Below, one piece after another: positions 8,112 through 16,457 of a stretch of DNA of 64,000 nucleotides (positions are counted from its first letter, which is position 1; each line of letters begins with the position of its first letter). Source of the DNA: Longispora sp040681875 (GTDB lineage Bacteria > Actinomycetota > Actinomycetes > Mycobacteriales > Micromonosporaceae); contig NZ_JBFAZP010000007.1 in assembly GCF_040681875.1 (NCBI RefSeq), positions 248,001 to 312,000 on the forward strand. Direction: 5' to 3'. Under the pieces are notes generated by a model that saw nothing but the letters and a program-made list of their open reading frames with translations, had not been told where the DNA came from and ran no database searches. The translations under genes and the position numbers were made by a program.

Positions 8112-11100
8112 GTCGGCGGGCAGGCCGAGCGCCGTCATCGCCGTCGCGTACCGGCTGAACGCCCGGCCCGCCTCGCCGTAGCGGCCCACGCCGGTCAGCA
8201 GGCCGATGTGCAGCTCGTGGGCGGCGGAGTCGTACGGGTCGGCCTCCAGGAGGCGCAGCAGGGCCCGGACCGCGCCGTCGGTGTCCCCGCTGGTCCGCGC
8301 CGCCCCGGCCAGCGCCCGTTCGACCTGGATGAACAGGGAGCGGGCGTAGTCGCGCAGCGGGGCCGACCAGTCGTCGTAGGGCTCGTCGGCGAGGAAGTCC
8401 CCGGGGTAGGACCGCTCGGCGTTGGCCAGCAGCTCCAGGCCGGCCGGGTCCGCCGGGTCCCGGGTGGTCAGCCGCAGGCCGTGCTCGGCGGTGTCCACGA
8501 AGCCCTCCACGTCGATGTCGAGGTGCGACAGGTCGAGCGCGACGCCGCCGGAGTCGCCCCGCACGTACCAGTCGGGGCCGACCCGTCTGCGCGGGTCCAG
8601 GACGGTGCGCAGGATGGACAGGGCCACGGTGAGCCGGTGGGCCCGCCTGTCCCCGTCGTCCCCGCCGGGCCAGAGGAGTTCGGCGAGCTCGTCGCGGGGG
8701 ACCGCGCGGCCCCGGCGGGCCACGAGCAGCCGGAGCAGGTCCCGGGCCTTGCGGGACTGCCAACCGGAGACGGGTACGGGCTCGCCGTCGACCAGTACCT
8801 CGAAGTAGCCGAGGGTCCGCACCGCCACCGGGTCGTCGCCGCGCCCGCCCGACCAGCGGGCCGCCGACACCCCGAGGGCGGCCAGCCGGCCCGCGGCGAC
8901 CCGGCCCTCGGTGCGGGCCGTGGCGTCCACGCCGGGGAGCTGGCCCAGGACGGCGGTGACCCGGTCGGTGTCCATGCTGGCCCCGGCGTCGCGCCAGGTG
9001 CGCTGCGCCTCGCCGTAGGACCGGCGCGCGGCGGCCGGGGTGGCGCCCGCGTCGCCGGCCAGTTCGAGCGCCTCGGCCAGCGCGGCGATGTCGCTGTGCC
9101 GGCGGGCGTGCTCGGCGGCGGTCCGGGCCGCCTCGGCCGCCGCCGTCCGGTCCCCGGCGGCCAGGGCCACCTCGCCGACCGCCAGGTACGCCATCGCCGC
9201 CCCGGGCCCCGCGCCCGCCTCCTCCAGCGCCCGCCGGGCCGCCGCCGAGGCCCCCGCCGGGTCGTCCGCCGCCGCCGTGCGGGCCAGCCCCACCAGGGCC
9301 GGGAGCAGGCCCTGGAGGTCCGCGTCGGCGCCGGCGATCCGGGCGGCCTCCTCGTACGCGGCGCGGGCCACCGCCGTGCGGCCCCGCAGCCGGTGCAGGT
9401 TCGCGGTGCCGGTCAGCGCGTAGGCGACCTTGCGGGAACCCATCCGCTGGTACAGGGCCGCCGCGCGGGTGTAGTCGCCGTCCGCCTCGTCCAGGTAGCC
9501 GAGGCGCACCAGGATCTCGCCCCGGTTGCACAGCGCCAGGGCCAGCATCGCCGCGTACCCGGTCCGCTCGGCGAGCCGGACCGCCGGGCGCACCTCGGCC
9601 AGCGCGTCGGCGTACCGGCCCTCCTGGTGCAGCGAGCCCGCGATGTTCGCCCGGACCCGGGTCACCTGCACGACGTCGCCGGCCGCCTCGGCGTGCCGCA
9701 GCGCCCGGTCGTAGTGCCGTTGCCGCGCGGTCCGGTCCCCGGTCAGCGTGCGGTGCAGGGCCTGGGCGATGTGCGCGGCGGCCAGCGCGGCGTCGTCGCC
9801 GAGGGCCGTCGCGGTGGCCATGGCCTCCTCGGCGAGCCGCCCGCAGCCGTCCGGGTCGCCGAGCATCCAACGGGCCGCGGCGGTCCAGCCCAGCAGGACG
9901 GCCCCGTCGGAGTCGGGTCCCGGGGTGCCGCGTTCGAAGTAGTCGAGGGCCGCGCGCGGCTTGCCCCGCAGGTACTCGACGACCCCGGCCCGCCAGGCCA
10001 GCCGGGCCGGCAGCGTCGCCGCGGAACCGGCGAGCGTCCGGTAGACGGCCGACGCGGCGTCGCTGTCCCCGGTGACCTGCAGCGCCTCCCCGAGCAGGAG
10101 CCACAACCCGCCGTCGGGTACGACGGACCCGGCGCCCGCGTCGGAAGGCGTGCCGTCCGGGGCGGGCGGCGTGCCGCCCGAGGGGGTCCGCGCGTCGTCG
10201 GGGTCGCCTCCTGGGGCGACCGGACCGCCTTCCGGGGCGGAGGACGCCGGCCCGCCTCCGGGCGCCGCGAACCCGTCCCCGGCGGCGGAGAACGCGTCGT
10301 CCGGCCCGTTCCCGGTCATGGGCAGCGCGCGGAGCCCCTCGACGACCAGGTCCGCGTACCCGCCGGCGATCAGCCCTTCGCCATGGACCGCGAGCAGCCG
10401 GGCCGCGTCGGCGGCCGCACCCGCGTCGAGCAGGCAGCGCACGGCCGCTCGGTGGTCCCCGGTGGCCTGGTAGCCGGTCGCGGCGCCCACCAGGGTCTCC
10501 CGCAGCACCGGCCCGGCCAGGGGCCGCCACGCGCGCACGGCCGCGCCGACGGCGGGCACGAGCTCCTCGCCCCGGACCAGGCCCAGCGCACCGAGCTGCT
10601 CCACGAGACCGGCGGGCAGCCCGTCGAGGGTCGGCAGGTACGCGGCGGTCCGCAACAGCCGTCGCACCGCACCGGGCAACGCCGCCAGCACCTCCGCCAC
10701 GAGATACTCGGTCACCGCCGGCTGCGGGTCGTCCCCGGTGGCGCGCGCCGCCCCCGCCAGGTGCAGCAGCGCCGGCCAGCCCCCGGTGTACCCGACCAGG
10801 CCGTCGGGGGCGACCCGGTGCCGTTCGCGGAGCAGCCGCTCGGCCCGGGCGCCGTTCAGGGCGAGGTGCGCGGGGCCGATCTCGCCGACGACGCCCCGCC
10901 CGCGCCACCGGGCCGGCACGGCGATCCGGTGCCGGCCGGTCAGGACCAGGCGCGCGGCCGTCCACAGCTCCGCCCGGGCGAGCACCGGTTCGGGCAGCCG
11001 GAACCCGGCCGGCACGTCCTCCAGCACGTACAGCACCCGGTCGTCCGCCAGGTCCGCCAGGTCCCCGACCGCCACCGGCCGGACGGGCAGGGTGCGACCC

Positions 11101-11189
11101 CAACGGGCGACCAGGGTCGACTTCCCGTATCCGGCGGCGGCCACGAGCACTGTCACCGGCGCGGTGGGCGTGGTCCCGAATGCGTTCAT
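8082..11189 (-). CDS. Large P-loop/TPR regulator with C-terminal BTAD output
   Basis: The protein has 1035 residues. An N-terminal STAND/MalT-like ATPase has a P-loop in AAAGYGKST (about residues 16-24), followed by a long helical TPR-type repeat region. The C-terminus carries an OmpR-like winged helix (about 793-880, LGYFEVLVDGEPVPVSG then SRKARDLLRLL) and a bacterial transcriptional activator (BTAD) domain. This puts the SARP-like DNA-binding module at the end, opposite to AfsR. The frame is open far upstream, but the ATG at 11189 sits directly before the ATPase. It is divergent from a secreted-protein gene with a 22-bp-spaced direct repeat between them. A pathway-specific activator is inferred. 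Confidence 0.85.
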   Translation of the reverse strand: MNAFGTTPTAPVTVLVAAAGYGKSTLVARWGRTLPVRPVAVGDLADLADDRVLYVLEDVPAGFRLPEPVLARAELWTAARLVLTGRHRIAVPARWRGRGVVGEIGPAHLALNGARAERLLRERHRVAPDGLVGYTGGWPALLHLAGAARATGDDPQPAVTEYLVAEVLAALPGAVRRLLRTAAYLPTLDGLPAGLVEQLGALGLVRGEELVPAVGAAVRAWRPLAGPVLRETLVGAATGYQATGDHRAAVRCLLDAGAAADAARLLAVHGEGLIAGGYADLVVEGLRALPMTGNGPDDAFSAAGDGFAAPGGGPASSAPEGGPVAPGGDPDDARTPSGGTPPAPDGTPSDAGAGSVVPDGGLWLLLGEALQVTGDSDAASAVYRTLAGSAATLPARLAWRAGVVEYLRGKPRAALDYFERGTPGPDSDGAVLLGWTAAARWMLGDPDGCGRLAEEAMATATALGDDAALAAAHIAQALHRTLTGDRTARQRHYDRALRHAEAAGDVVQVTRVRANIAGSLHQEGRYADALAEVRPAVRLAERTGYAAMLALALCNRGEILVRLGYLDEADGDYTRAAALYQRMGSRKVAYALTGTANLHRLRGRTAVARAAYEEAARIAGADADLQGLLPALVGLARTAAADDPAGASAAARRALEEAGAGPGAAMAYLAVGEVALAAGDRTAAAEAARTAAEHARRHSDIAALAEALELAGDAGATPAAARRSYGEAQRTWRDAGASMDTDRVTAVLGQLPGVDATARTEGRVAAGRLAALGVSAARWSGGRGDDPVAVRTLGYFEVLVDGEPVPVSGWQSRKARDLLRLLVARRGRAVPRDELAELLWPGGDDGDRRAHRLTVALSILRTVLDPRRRVGPDWYVRGDSGGVALDLSHLDIDVEGFVDTAEHGLRLTTRDPADPAGLELLANAERSYPGDFLADEPYDDWSAPLRDYARSLFIQVERALAGAARTSGDTDGAVRALLRLLEADPYDSAAHELHIGLLTGVGRYGEAGRAFSRYATAMTALGLPADGVLAPPVAR

Positions 11190-11222
11190 GCCCGCATTGC
11201 ACCATGTCCGGGGCCCGACAGC

Positions 11223-11253
11223 CCACTGTGACCGGACCGAGAGTCCACTGTGA
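11223..11253. promoter_or_regulatory. Direct repeat with SARP-like 22-bp spacing
   Basis: CCACTGTGA occurs at 11223-11231 and again at 11245-11253, exactly 22 bp apart (two helical turns) in the intergenic region between the BTAD regulator and the divergent secreted-protein gene. SARP proteins bind direct repeats set at multiples of 11 bp. The match is by geometry and position; the sequence itself is not a known SARP heptamer. Confidence 0.4.
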
Positions 11254-11276
11254 GGTCGCCGAGGAGGCTCGTACCC

Positions 11277-11717
11277 ATGAGAATCTCCCAGCTCTTCGCC
11301 GGCCTCGCCCTCACCGCCGCAGGCCTCACCGCGACCGTCCTGCCCGCCGCCCCCGCCCAGGCCACCTCCCTGAACAACTGCACCTACTGGGTCCTGCCCG
11401 CCAACACGAACCTGAGCCTGAAGGTCTGCGCCACGGGTGGCCAGGACACCCTGGACAGCACGGTGTGGGTCACGAACAAGTCCGCGACCACGAGCCAGTT
11501 CGTCCAGCGGCTGGAGGTGTCCAGTGACCTGGGCGCGTTCAACTCCTGCTTCATCAACGCGTGGGTCCCGGCGGGCGCGTCGAGGTTCTGCACGGCCTTC
11601 GCGGCGTACCCGACCGTGCCGTCCAACCGGTTCACCTGGGGGAAGATCCACTACTGGTCGCCGCAGCAGAACCAGTACGTCGTCGCGGAGCACTGGACGA
11701 CGGCGTACGTCCTCTAG
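11277..11717 (+). CDS. Secreted protein of unknown function
   Basis: This 146-residue protein has a Sec signal peptide cut near AQA (about residue 30). The mature part is about 116 residues, rich in Trp and aromatic residues, with four cysteines (NNC, KVC, NSC, RFC) that could form two disulfides. GAGGAGG at 11261-11267 supports the ATG. I do not recognise the family. Its position opposite the BTAD regulator makes it a candidate target of that regulator. It converges on the 11714 gene, sharing four bases at the stop codons. Confidence 0.8.
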   Translation: MRISQLFAGLALTAAGLTATVLPAAPAQATSLNNCTYWVLPANTNLSLKVCATGGQDTLDSTVWVTNKSATTSQFVQRLEVSSDLGAFNSCFINAWVPAGASRFCTAFAAYPTVPSNRFTWGKIHYWSPQQNQYVVAEHWTTAYVL

Positions 11718-12223
11718 TCTGCGAGCCCGCTCTGATCCGGGCCGGTGAGCTGGGCGAACTCGCCCCGGCTCACCGGCGCGGCCCCCGACCAGGCGGCGGT
11801 GGCGCGGGCCAGCCACTCCGCCGCGCAGCCCTCTCCCGCGCAGCCCTCTCCCGCGCTGGCCTTTCCCGCGCTGACCTCTCCCGTGGGGGTGGCGACCCGG
11901 GCTGCCGCGACGAACACCGCCGCCACCGTGTCCAGGTCGAGCTCGGGCGGCCCGGCCACGGTCTTCCCGACCAGAACCAACGCTGACCGGTACCGCGCCG
12001 CCGCGCACCCCGCCTCCCGCGCCGCCGCCACGCCCCGGTCCCGCGCGGCCGCCCGGTCGGGGACGGTGGGCCCGGGCGGGCCGGACACCCAGTAGAGCTG
12101 CTTGTGCGGCGTGCCGGACTCCAGCTCCAGGGTCCGGGCGAGCGCGGCGACCCGGTCGTCGAACACCCCGATCCGGTACCGGTTCCCGTTGTCGTCCTGC
12201 CGCCACGCCTCCCAACCGGTCAC
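11714..12223 (-). CDS. SPOR-like small protein with variable tail
   Basis: A 169-residue protein. The first about 50 residues (WRQDDNGNRYRIGVFDDR and then PHKQLYWV) match the short SPOR-like proteins common in actinomycetes; SPOR domains bind denuded peptidoglycan, although these have no signal peptide. The remainder is low-complexity Ala/Gly-rich. It includes an imperfect repeat (SAGKASAGEGCAGEGCA) encoded by tandem short DNA repeats near 11820-11885. It starts with a GTG overlapping the stop of the 33-codon frame upstream. Function unknown. Confidence 0.68.
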   Translation of the reverse strand: MTGWEAWRQDDNGNRYRIGVFDDRVAALARTLELESGTPHKQLYWVSGPPGPTVPDRAAARDRGVAAAREAGCAAARYRSALVLVGKTVAGPPELDLDTVAAVFVAAARVATPTGEVSAGKASAGEGCAGEGCAAEWLARATAAWSGAAPVSRGEFAQLTGPDQSGLAD

Positions 12224-12321
12224 GCCGCCACCCCGAGCAACGGCGCCACCAGCCGGGCCGGATCCAGGTCGGGGTTGACCGCCCGGTCCGGGGCGGCGCG
12301 GTACAGGAGGGCGGCGGGCAT
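12220..12321 (-). CDS. Possible 33-residue coupled peptide
   Basis: The short frame MPAALLYRAAPDRAV... ends in a TGA that overlaps the GTG start of the SPOR-like gene (GTGA). That overlap is the main reason to list it, since it would couple translation of the two. No good ribosome site is visible and the family is not recognised. Confidence 0.4.
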   Translation of the reverse strand: MPAALLYRAAPDRAVNPDLDPARLVAPLLGVAA

Positions 12322-12514
12322 GCGTCCCAGCCTAGACAGGGCGACACGGCTCGGCGGGGGAGTTTCCGGGCGGGGCCGAGGCGCCCCCGCCGCGACCGCG
12401 ACCTCCCCGGCCCGCGCCGGCGCCCGGGTGCCGGCGCGGGTGGTTCGGGATCGGGCCTTCCGGGTAGGCGGCGGGGAGCCGGTCATCCGGCCGGTTCCAG
12501 GAGAGGGGCAGGTC

Positions 12515-12718
12515 ATGTCACACCGTCAGCAGGGTGACAAGAACGAGCCGCTGGCCGACGGTTCGGTACCCGCCGAGGACGACGCGCGCCTGCGCCATCC
12601 CGGCGACGACGCGATCGACGGGATGGACGACGGGTACGGGGCCGAGGTCAGCGCCGAGGACGTCCGGGTGGACGCGGAGACCAGGGCGGCGACGCTGTTC
12701 CCGCACCGGCCGATGTGA
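12515..12718 (+). CDS. Small acidic hypothetical protein
   Basis: A 67-residue, strongly acidic, soluble protein with no signal peptide or membrane segment. AGGAGAGGGG at 12500-12508 is a good ribosome site for the ATG at 12515. Many Asp residues (DDDARLRHPGDDAIDGMDDGYG-like composition) suggest a flexible protein. Family not recognised. The next gene begins after the Zur-type box. Confidence 0.65.
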   Translation: MSHRQQGDKNEPLADGSVPAEDDARLRHPGDDAIDGMDDGYGAEVSAEDVRVDAETRAATLFPHRPM

Positions 12719-12754
12719 GGCGCCCGGCCGTCGGGTTCGGCGTACTAGTTGAAA

Positions 12755-12769
12755 TGAAAATCGTTTCCA
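12755..12769 (+). promoter_or_regulatory. Zur-type zinc-repressor box
   Basis: TGAAAATCGTTTCCA closely matches the actinomycete Zur consensus TGAAAATCATTTTCA, differing at two positions. A TATAG -10-like element follows at 12770-12774 and the CobW-like gene begins about 10 bp later, so zinc-dependent repression of a near-leaderless transcript is predicted. The box stands out as AT-rich within very GC-rich sequence. Confidence 0.82.
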
Positions 12770-12784
12770 TATAGCGTGGGCGGG

Positions 12785-14191
12785 GTGACGCCTGAAACCG
12801 ACAGCCATCGCGCCCCGGTCACGCTGCTGGCCGGCCTGCGCTCCCGTGCCACCGTCGCCGTGTCCGCGCTGCTCACCGACGCGGACCCGACGCTGCTCGT
12901 CGTCGCCCACGACCTGACGGACGTCGGGGCGGGCGTCGTGCGCCGGATCGTGTACGACGCCGCCGGGATCGTGGAGGTCGAGGCCGTGCCGCTGCGGTAC
13001 GGGTGCTCCGCCTGCACCGTGCGGGACGCCACGCCGGCCGCGCTGGTCCGGCTCGCGGGCGCGTACCCGGGCCGGCCGCTGCTCCTGGCCCTCCCGGAGG
13101 CCGTCGAACCCGAACCGGTCGCCGAGGCCATCGCCCGCTGGCACCCCGCGCCGTTCATGCCCGGGACGCCGCCTTCGCCGGCGATACCGCCCTCGGCGGG
13201 GGCACCGGACGCACCCGAGCCCCTGCCTGCGGACCCGCCCACGCCGCCCGATCAGCCGGTGCTCCATTCGATCGTGTCCGAGCCGCCCTCCGTCACCGTC
13301 GTGCCGCGCCCCGGCGCCGGGCCGGCCGATCCGCCGGCCGGCTCCGCCCCGGGCGCGCCCGACGCCCCCACCGTCACCGTCCGCTCCGTCATCACCGCCG
13401 TGGACCCCGAGCTCCTGCTCGCCGACCTCGGCACCACCGACGACCTCGCCGACCACGGCCTCGCCGCCGGCCCCGGCGACCACCGCACCCTCGCGGAGGT
13501 GATCGCCCGCCAGGTCGAGTACGCGGACACCGTCGTCCTCTGCGCCGCCCCGGACGCCCCCGACGACCTGGTCCTCACCGCCGCCGCAGTCCTGCGCGGG
13601 CTGGCCCCGTGGGCCCGCCTCCTCCAGGAACCCGGGGGAGCGGGCCTGCTCCGGACCGGCCGGCACGACCTCACCGCCCCGGGCACGGTCGCGCGGGGGC
13701 TGGAGGGGCTGCCGGTCGGGGCCGACTACACCGAGCACGGGGTGACGGGCACCGTGTTCCGGAGCCGGCGGCCGTTCCATCCCGACCGGCTCAACGACGC
13801 GCTCGGGCCGGTGACCGACCAGGCGCTGCGGACCCGGGGGCACTGCTGGATCGCCACCCGGCCCGACCTGGCCCTGGTCTGGGAGTCGGCGGGCGGCGGG
13901 CTGTCGATCGGCGCGCACGGGCCGTGGCTCGACGCGCTGCCCGAAGACCGGTGGGCCCGGGTCAGCCCGCAGCGCCGGGCGCTCGCCGCCGCCGACTGGA
14001 ACCCGTACTACGGCGACCGGCGGACCGAACTCGCCTTCGTCGGCCTCGGGCTCGACGTCGCCGCCCTGCACCGCACGCTCGCGTCGTGCCTGCTCACCGA
14101 CGCGGAACTCTCCGAGGGGGAGGACGGCTGGCGGGTACTCGTGGACCCGTTCGCGGAGTGCTTCGAGTACGCGGTACCCGACGAGTCCTGA
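12785..14191 (+). CDS. CobW/COG0523-like protein, Zur-regulated, degenerate P-loop
   Basis: A 468-residue protein of the COG0523 type. It has the metal-binding CxxC-like motif GCSACTVRD and a C-terminal CobW domain (TGTVFRSRRPFHPDRL, then HCWIATRPD and a final RRTELAFVG region). COG0523 GTPases deliver zinc or other metals during deficiency, which fits the Zur box just upstream. The expected Walker A at the N-terminus is absent: the equivalent stretch reads LLAGLRSRATVAV. A Pro/Ala-rich linker splits the protein at about residues 125-200. A GTG at 12776 is an alternative start. Nucleotide binding is therefore doubtful. Confidence 0.8.
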   Translation: MTPETDSHRAPVTLLAGLRSRATVAVSALLTDADPTLLVVAHDLTDVGAGVVRRIVYDAAGIVEVEAVPLRYGCSACTVRDATPAALVRLAGAYPGRPLLLALPEAVEPEPVAEAIARWHPAPFMPGTPPSPAIPPSAGAPDAPEPLPADPPTPPDQPVLHSIVSEPPSVTVVPRPGAGPADPPAGSAPGAPDAPTVTVRSVITAVDPELLLADLGTTDDLADHGLAAGPGDHRTLAEVIARQVEYADTVVLCAAPDAPDDLVLTAAAVLRGLAPWARLLQEPGGAGLLRTGRHDLTAPGTVARGLEGLPVGADYTEHGVTGTVFRSRRPFHPDRLNDALGPVTDQALRTRGHCWIATRPDLALVWESAGGGLSIGAHGPWLDALPEDRWARVSPQRRALAAADWNPYYGDRRTELAFVGLGLDVAALHRTLASCLLTDAELSEGEDGWRVLVDPFAECFEYAVPDES

Positions 14192-14218
14192 GGGGTTCGA
14201 TCCGCGCGGCCGGACATG

Positions 14219-14250
14219 GCGGAGGGCCCCTCCGGAGAAGGGCCCTCCGC
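14219..14250. terminator. Bidirectional hairpin between convergent genes
   Basis: An 11-bp perfect stem (GCGGAGGGCCC with GGGCCCTCCGC) lies between the convergent CobW-like and binding-protein genes, 28 bp after one stop and 8 bp after the other. Confidence 0.78.
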
Positions 14251-14257
14251 GTCGGAC

Positions 14258-15169
14258 CTACGCCAGGCCGACGGACTTCAGCCACTCCTTGGCGACCTTG
14301 TCCGGGTCCTGCTTGTCGACCGACACCTTGCGCATCAGCTGGGTGAGGGTCGCGGTGTCGAGCTTCGGCGCGATCGAGTTCAGGACGGTGCGGGCCTTCT
14401 CGCCCACCGCCTTGTTCACGATCGGCGTCACGTTCTGGGCGCCGAACAGCGCCTTCGGGTCGTCCAGCGCGACGAAGTCGTTGACCTCGAGCGCCGGGTC
14501 GGTGCTGAACAGGTTCGCCGCCTGGATGTCGCCCTTCTTCAGGGCCGAGACGGTGACCGGGCCGGCGACGTCGAGCGACCGGAAGTCCTTGAACTCCAGG
14601 CCGTAGACCTCCTTGAGGCCGACGATGCCCTGCCGGCGGGTCTTGAACTCCGGCGGGCCGCCGATCACGAGGTCCTTGGCGACGGGGCCCAGATCCGCGA
14701 TCGACTTCAGGTTGTACTTGGTGGCCGTCTCCTTCGTGACCGTCACCGAGTCCTTGTCCTCGGCCTTGGCCGAGTCGAGGAGCTCGACGGCCGCCGGGAG
14801 CTTGCCCTTCAGCGCCGTGTTCACCTCGGCGGTGGTGGCCGCCGCGTTGGTCTTGTCGAGGTAGGACAGCAGCGCCCCGTTGTACTCCGGCAGCACCGAC
14901 AGCCCACCGGACTCCAGCTGCTTGTAGATGACCTCGCGGCTGCCGATGTTGAGCTTGCGCTCGACCTTGACGCCCTTGGCCTCCAGCGCCGCCGCGTAGA
15001 TCTCGGCGAGCAGGACGTTCTCCGTGAAGTTCGCCGAGCCGACGATGACGGTGCCGTTGTCAGCCGGCTTGCCGCTGTTGTCGACCGGGTTGTCGGTGTT
15101 CCCGCCGCAGGCGGCGAGCGCGAAGAGTGCGAGCAGCGTCAGGACGGCGCCGCGCATGTTGCGGACCAT
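14258..15169 (-). CDS. proX: Osmoprotectant ABC transporter substrate-binding lipoprotein
   Basis: A 303-residue lipoprotein with a signal peptide ending in LAACGG. It belongs to the glycine-betaine/choline-binding OpuAC/ProX family: residues like VGSANFTENVLLAEIYAAALE at the N-lobe start and the LPEYNGALLSYL motif are typical. It is the last of four overlapping genes. Its ATG overlaps the permease stop (TAATG), and AAGGAGA just upstream supports it. It captures compatible solutes outside the cell for uptake by the partner permeases. The exact ligand is not visible. Confidence 0.92.
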   Translation of the reverse strand: MVRNMRGAVLTLLALFALAACGGNTDNPVDNSGKPADNGTVIVGSANFTENVLLAEIYAAALEAKGVKVERKLNIGSREVIYKQLESGGLSVLPEYNGALLSYLDKTNAAATTAEVNTALKGKLPAAVELLDSAKAEDKDSVTVTKETATKYNLKSIADLGPVAKDLVIGGPPEFKTRRQGIVGLKEVYGLEFKDFRSLDVAGPVTVSALKKGDIQAANLFSTDPALEVNDFVALDDPKALFGAQNVTPIVNKAVGEKARTVLNSIAPKLDTATLTQLMRKVSVDKQDPDKVAKEWLKSVGLA

Positions 15170-15831
15170 TACTCTCCTTGTGTTCTTTTCGCGATGAGGC
15201 TTCTCACCGCGACGAAGGCGCCCTCGGTACCGAGGGCCAGCCCCACGACGATCACGGCGCCGCCGACAAGGGCGGGGTAGTCGCGGCGCGCGAGACCGTC
15301 GAAGATGTAGCGGCCGAGCCCGCCGAGCCCCACGTAGGCGGCGACGGTGGCCGTGGACACGATCTGGATGGCGGCGGTGCGCAGCCCGGTCATGATCAGG
15401 GGCATGGCCAGCGGCGTCTCCACCTGCCACAGCACCTGGCCGCCGCGCATGCCCATGCCCCGGGCCGCGTCGACCGTCTCCCTGGGCACCTGGCGCACCC
15501 CGGCGTAGGTGTTCACCAGGATCGACGGGATCGCCAGCACCACCAGGGCCACGATCACCGGCAGCAGGCCGATCCCGCTCAGGGTCACGACGAGCACCAG
15601 CACGCCGGCCGTGGGCAGCGCGCGGGCCGCGTTCGACAGGTTCACCACGAGGAAGCCGCCCCGGTTGGTGTGCCCGATCAGCAGGCCCAGCGGGATGGCC
15701 ACGGCGGCGGCGATCAGCAGGGACAGCGAGGTGTAGTAGAGGTGTTCGAGGAGCCGGTTGGGGATGCCGTCGGACCCCGTCCACTGTTCCGGCTGCCCGA
15801 ACCAGTGCCAGGCGACGCTGAAGATCCTCAT
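15169..15831 (-). CDS. proZ: Osmoprotectant ABC permease 2
   Basis: A 220-residue integral membrane protein with about six helices and the ABC permease EAA-type loop (the RETVDAARGMGM segment then GLRTAAIQIVSTAT). It pairs with the 15828-16457 permease as the heterodimeric channel. The ATG at 15831 overlaps the upstream stop (ATGA), and its own stop overlaps the next start, so translation is coupled on both sides. The frame extends upstream within the other permease gene, but that is a shadow. Confidence 0.9.
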   Translation of the reverse strand: MRIFSVAWHWFGQPEQWTGSDGIPNRLLEHLYYTSLSLLIAAAVAIPLGLLIGHTNRGGFLVVNLSNAARALPTAGVLVLVVTLSGIGLLPVIVALVVLAIPSILVNTYAGVRQVPRETVDAARGMGMRGGQVLWQVETPLAMPLIMTGLRTAAIQIVSTATVAAYVGLGGLGRYIFDGLARRDYPALVGGAVIVVGLALGTEGAFVAVRSLIAKRTQGE

Positions 15832-16457
15832 CGACGGCTCCACGGGGTCAGCAACCGCTGGGTCAGGACCAGCAGGGTGTCGGCGACCAGCGCCAGCACG
15901 ACGGTCAGCACGATGCCGACGAGGATCGGGGTCAGGAACGCGCGCTGCAGACCGTCGGTGAACAGCTTGCCCAGCCCGCCGAACCCGATCAGCGCGCCCA
16001 CCGACACCAGGCTGATGTTGGACACCGTCGCGACCCGCAGGCCCGCGATCACCACCGGCAGGGCGATCGGCAGCTCGATCTGGAGCAGCCGGCGCACCGC
16101 GCCGAAGCCCATCGCCACCGCCGACTGGCGCACCGACTCGGGCACGCCGCGCAGCCCGTCGACCACGTTGCGGACCAGCACCGACAGCGTGTACACGGTG
16201 AGGGGGGCGATCACGGTGGTGATCGTGAGGCCCGTGAAGTCGAGCATGAAGATGAACAGGGCCAGGGACGGCAGCGCGTACAGCGCGCTGGTGGCGGCGA
16301 GGACCACCCCGTACAGCCGGGGCCAGCGGGCACACGCCACGCCCAGGGGCAGCGCGATCAGCAGGCCGTAGAGCACGGGCGGGACGGCCATCGACAGGTG
16401 TTCGAGGAGCAGGTCGCCGAAGTAGCCGAGGTGGTCGAGGACCCAGGGCCAGTTCAC
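15828..16457 (-). CDS. proW: Osmoprotectant ABC permease 1
   Basis: A 209-residue permease with six predicted helices and the conserved VPESVRQSAVAMGFG-type coupling loop that contacts the ATPase. LIGFGGLGKLFTDGL near the end is typical of OpuCB/ProW proteins. It starts with GTG overlapping the ATPase stop (GTGA). It acts with the second permease, the CBS-type ATPase and the binding lipoprotein encoded in this operon. Confidence 0.9.
   Translation of the reverse strand: MNWPWVLDHLGYFGDLLLEHLSMAVPPVLYGLLIALPLGVACARWPRLYGVVLAATSALYALPSLALFIFMLDFTGLTITTVIAPLTVYTLSVLVRNVVDGLRGVPESVRQSAVAMGFGAVRRLLQIELPIALPVVIAGLRVATVSNISLVSVGALIGFGGLGKLFTDGLQRAFLTPILVGIVLTVVLALVADTLLVLTQRLLTPWSRR

Noticed and set aside
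11190..12347. N-terminal extension of the BTAD regulator frame
   Set aside because: Homology begins at the ATG 11189, and the extension covers two other genes with their own starts and ribosome sites.
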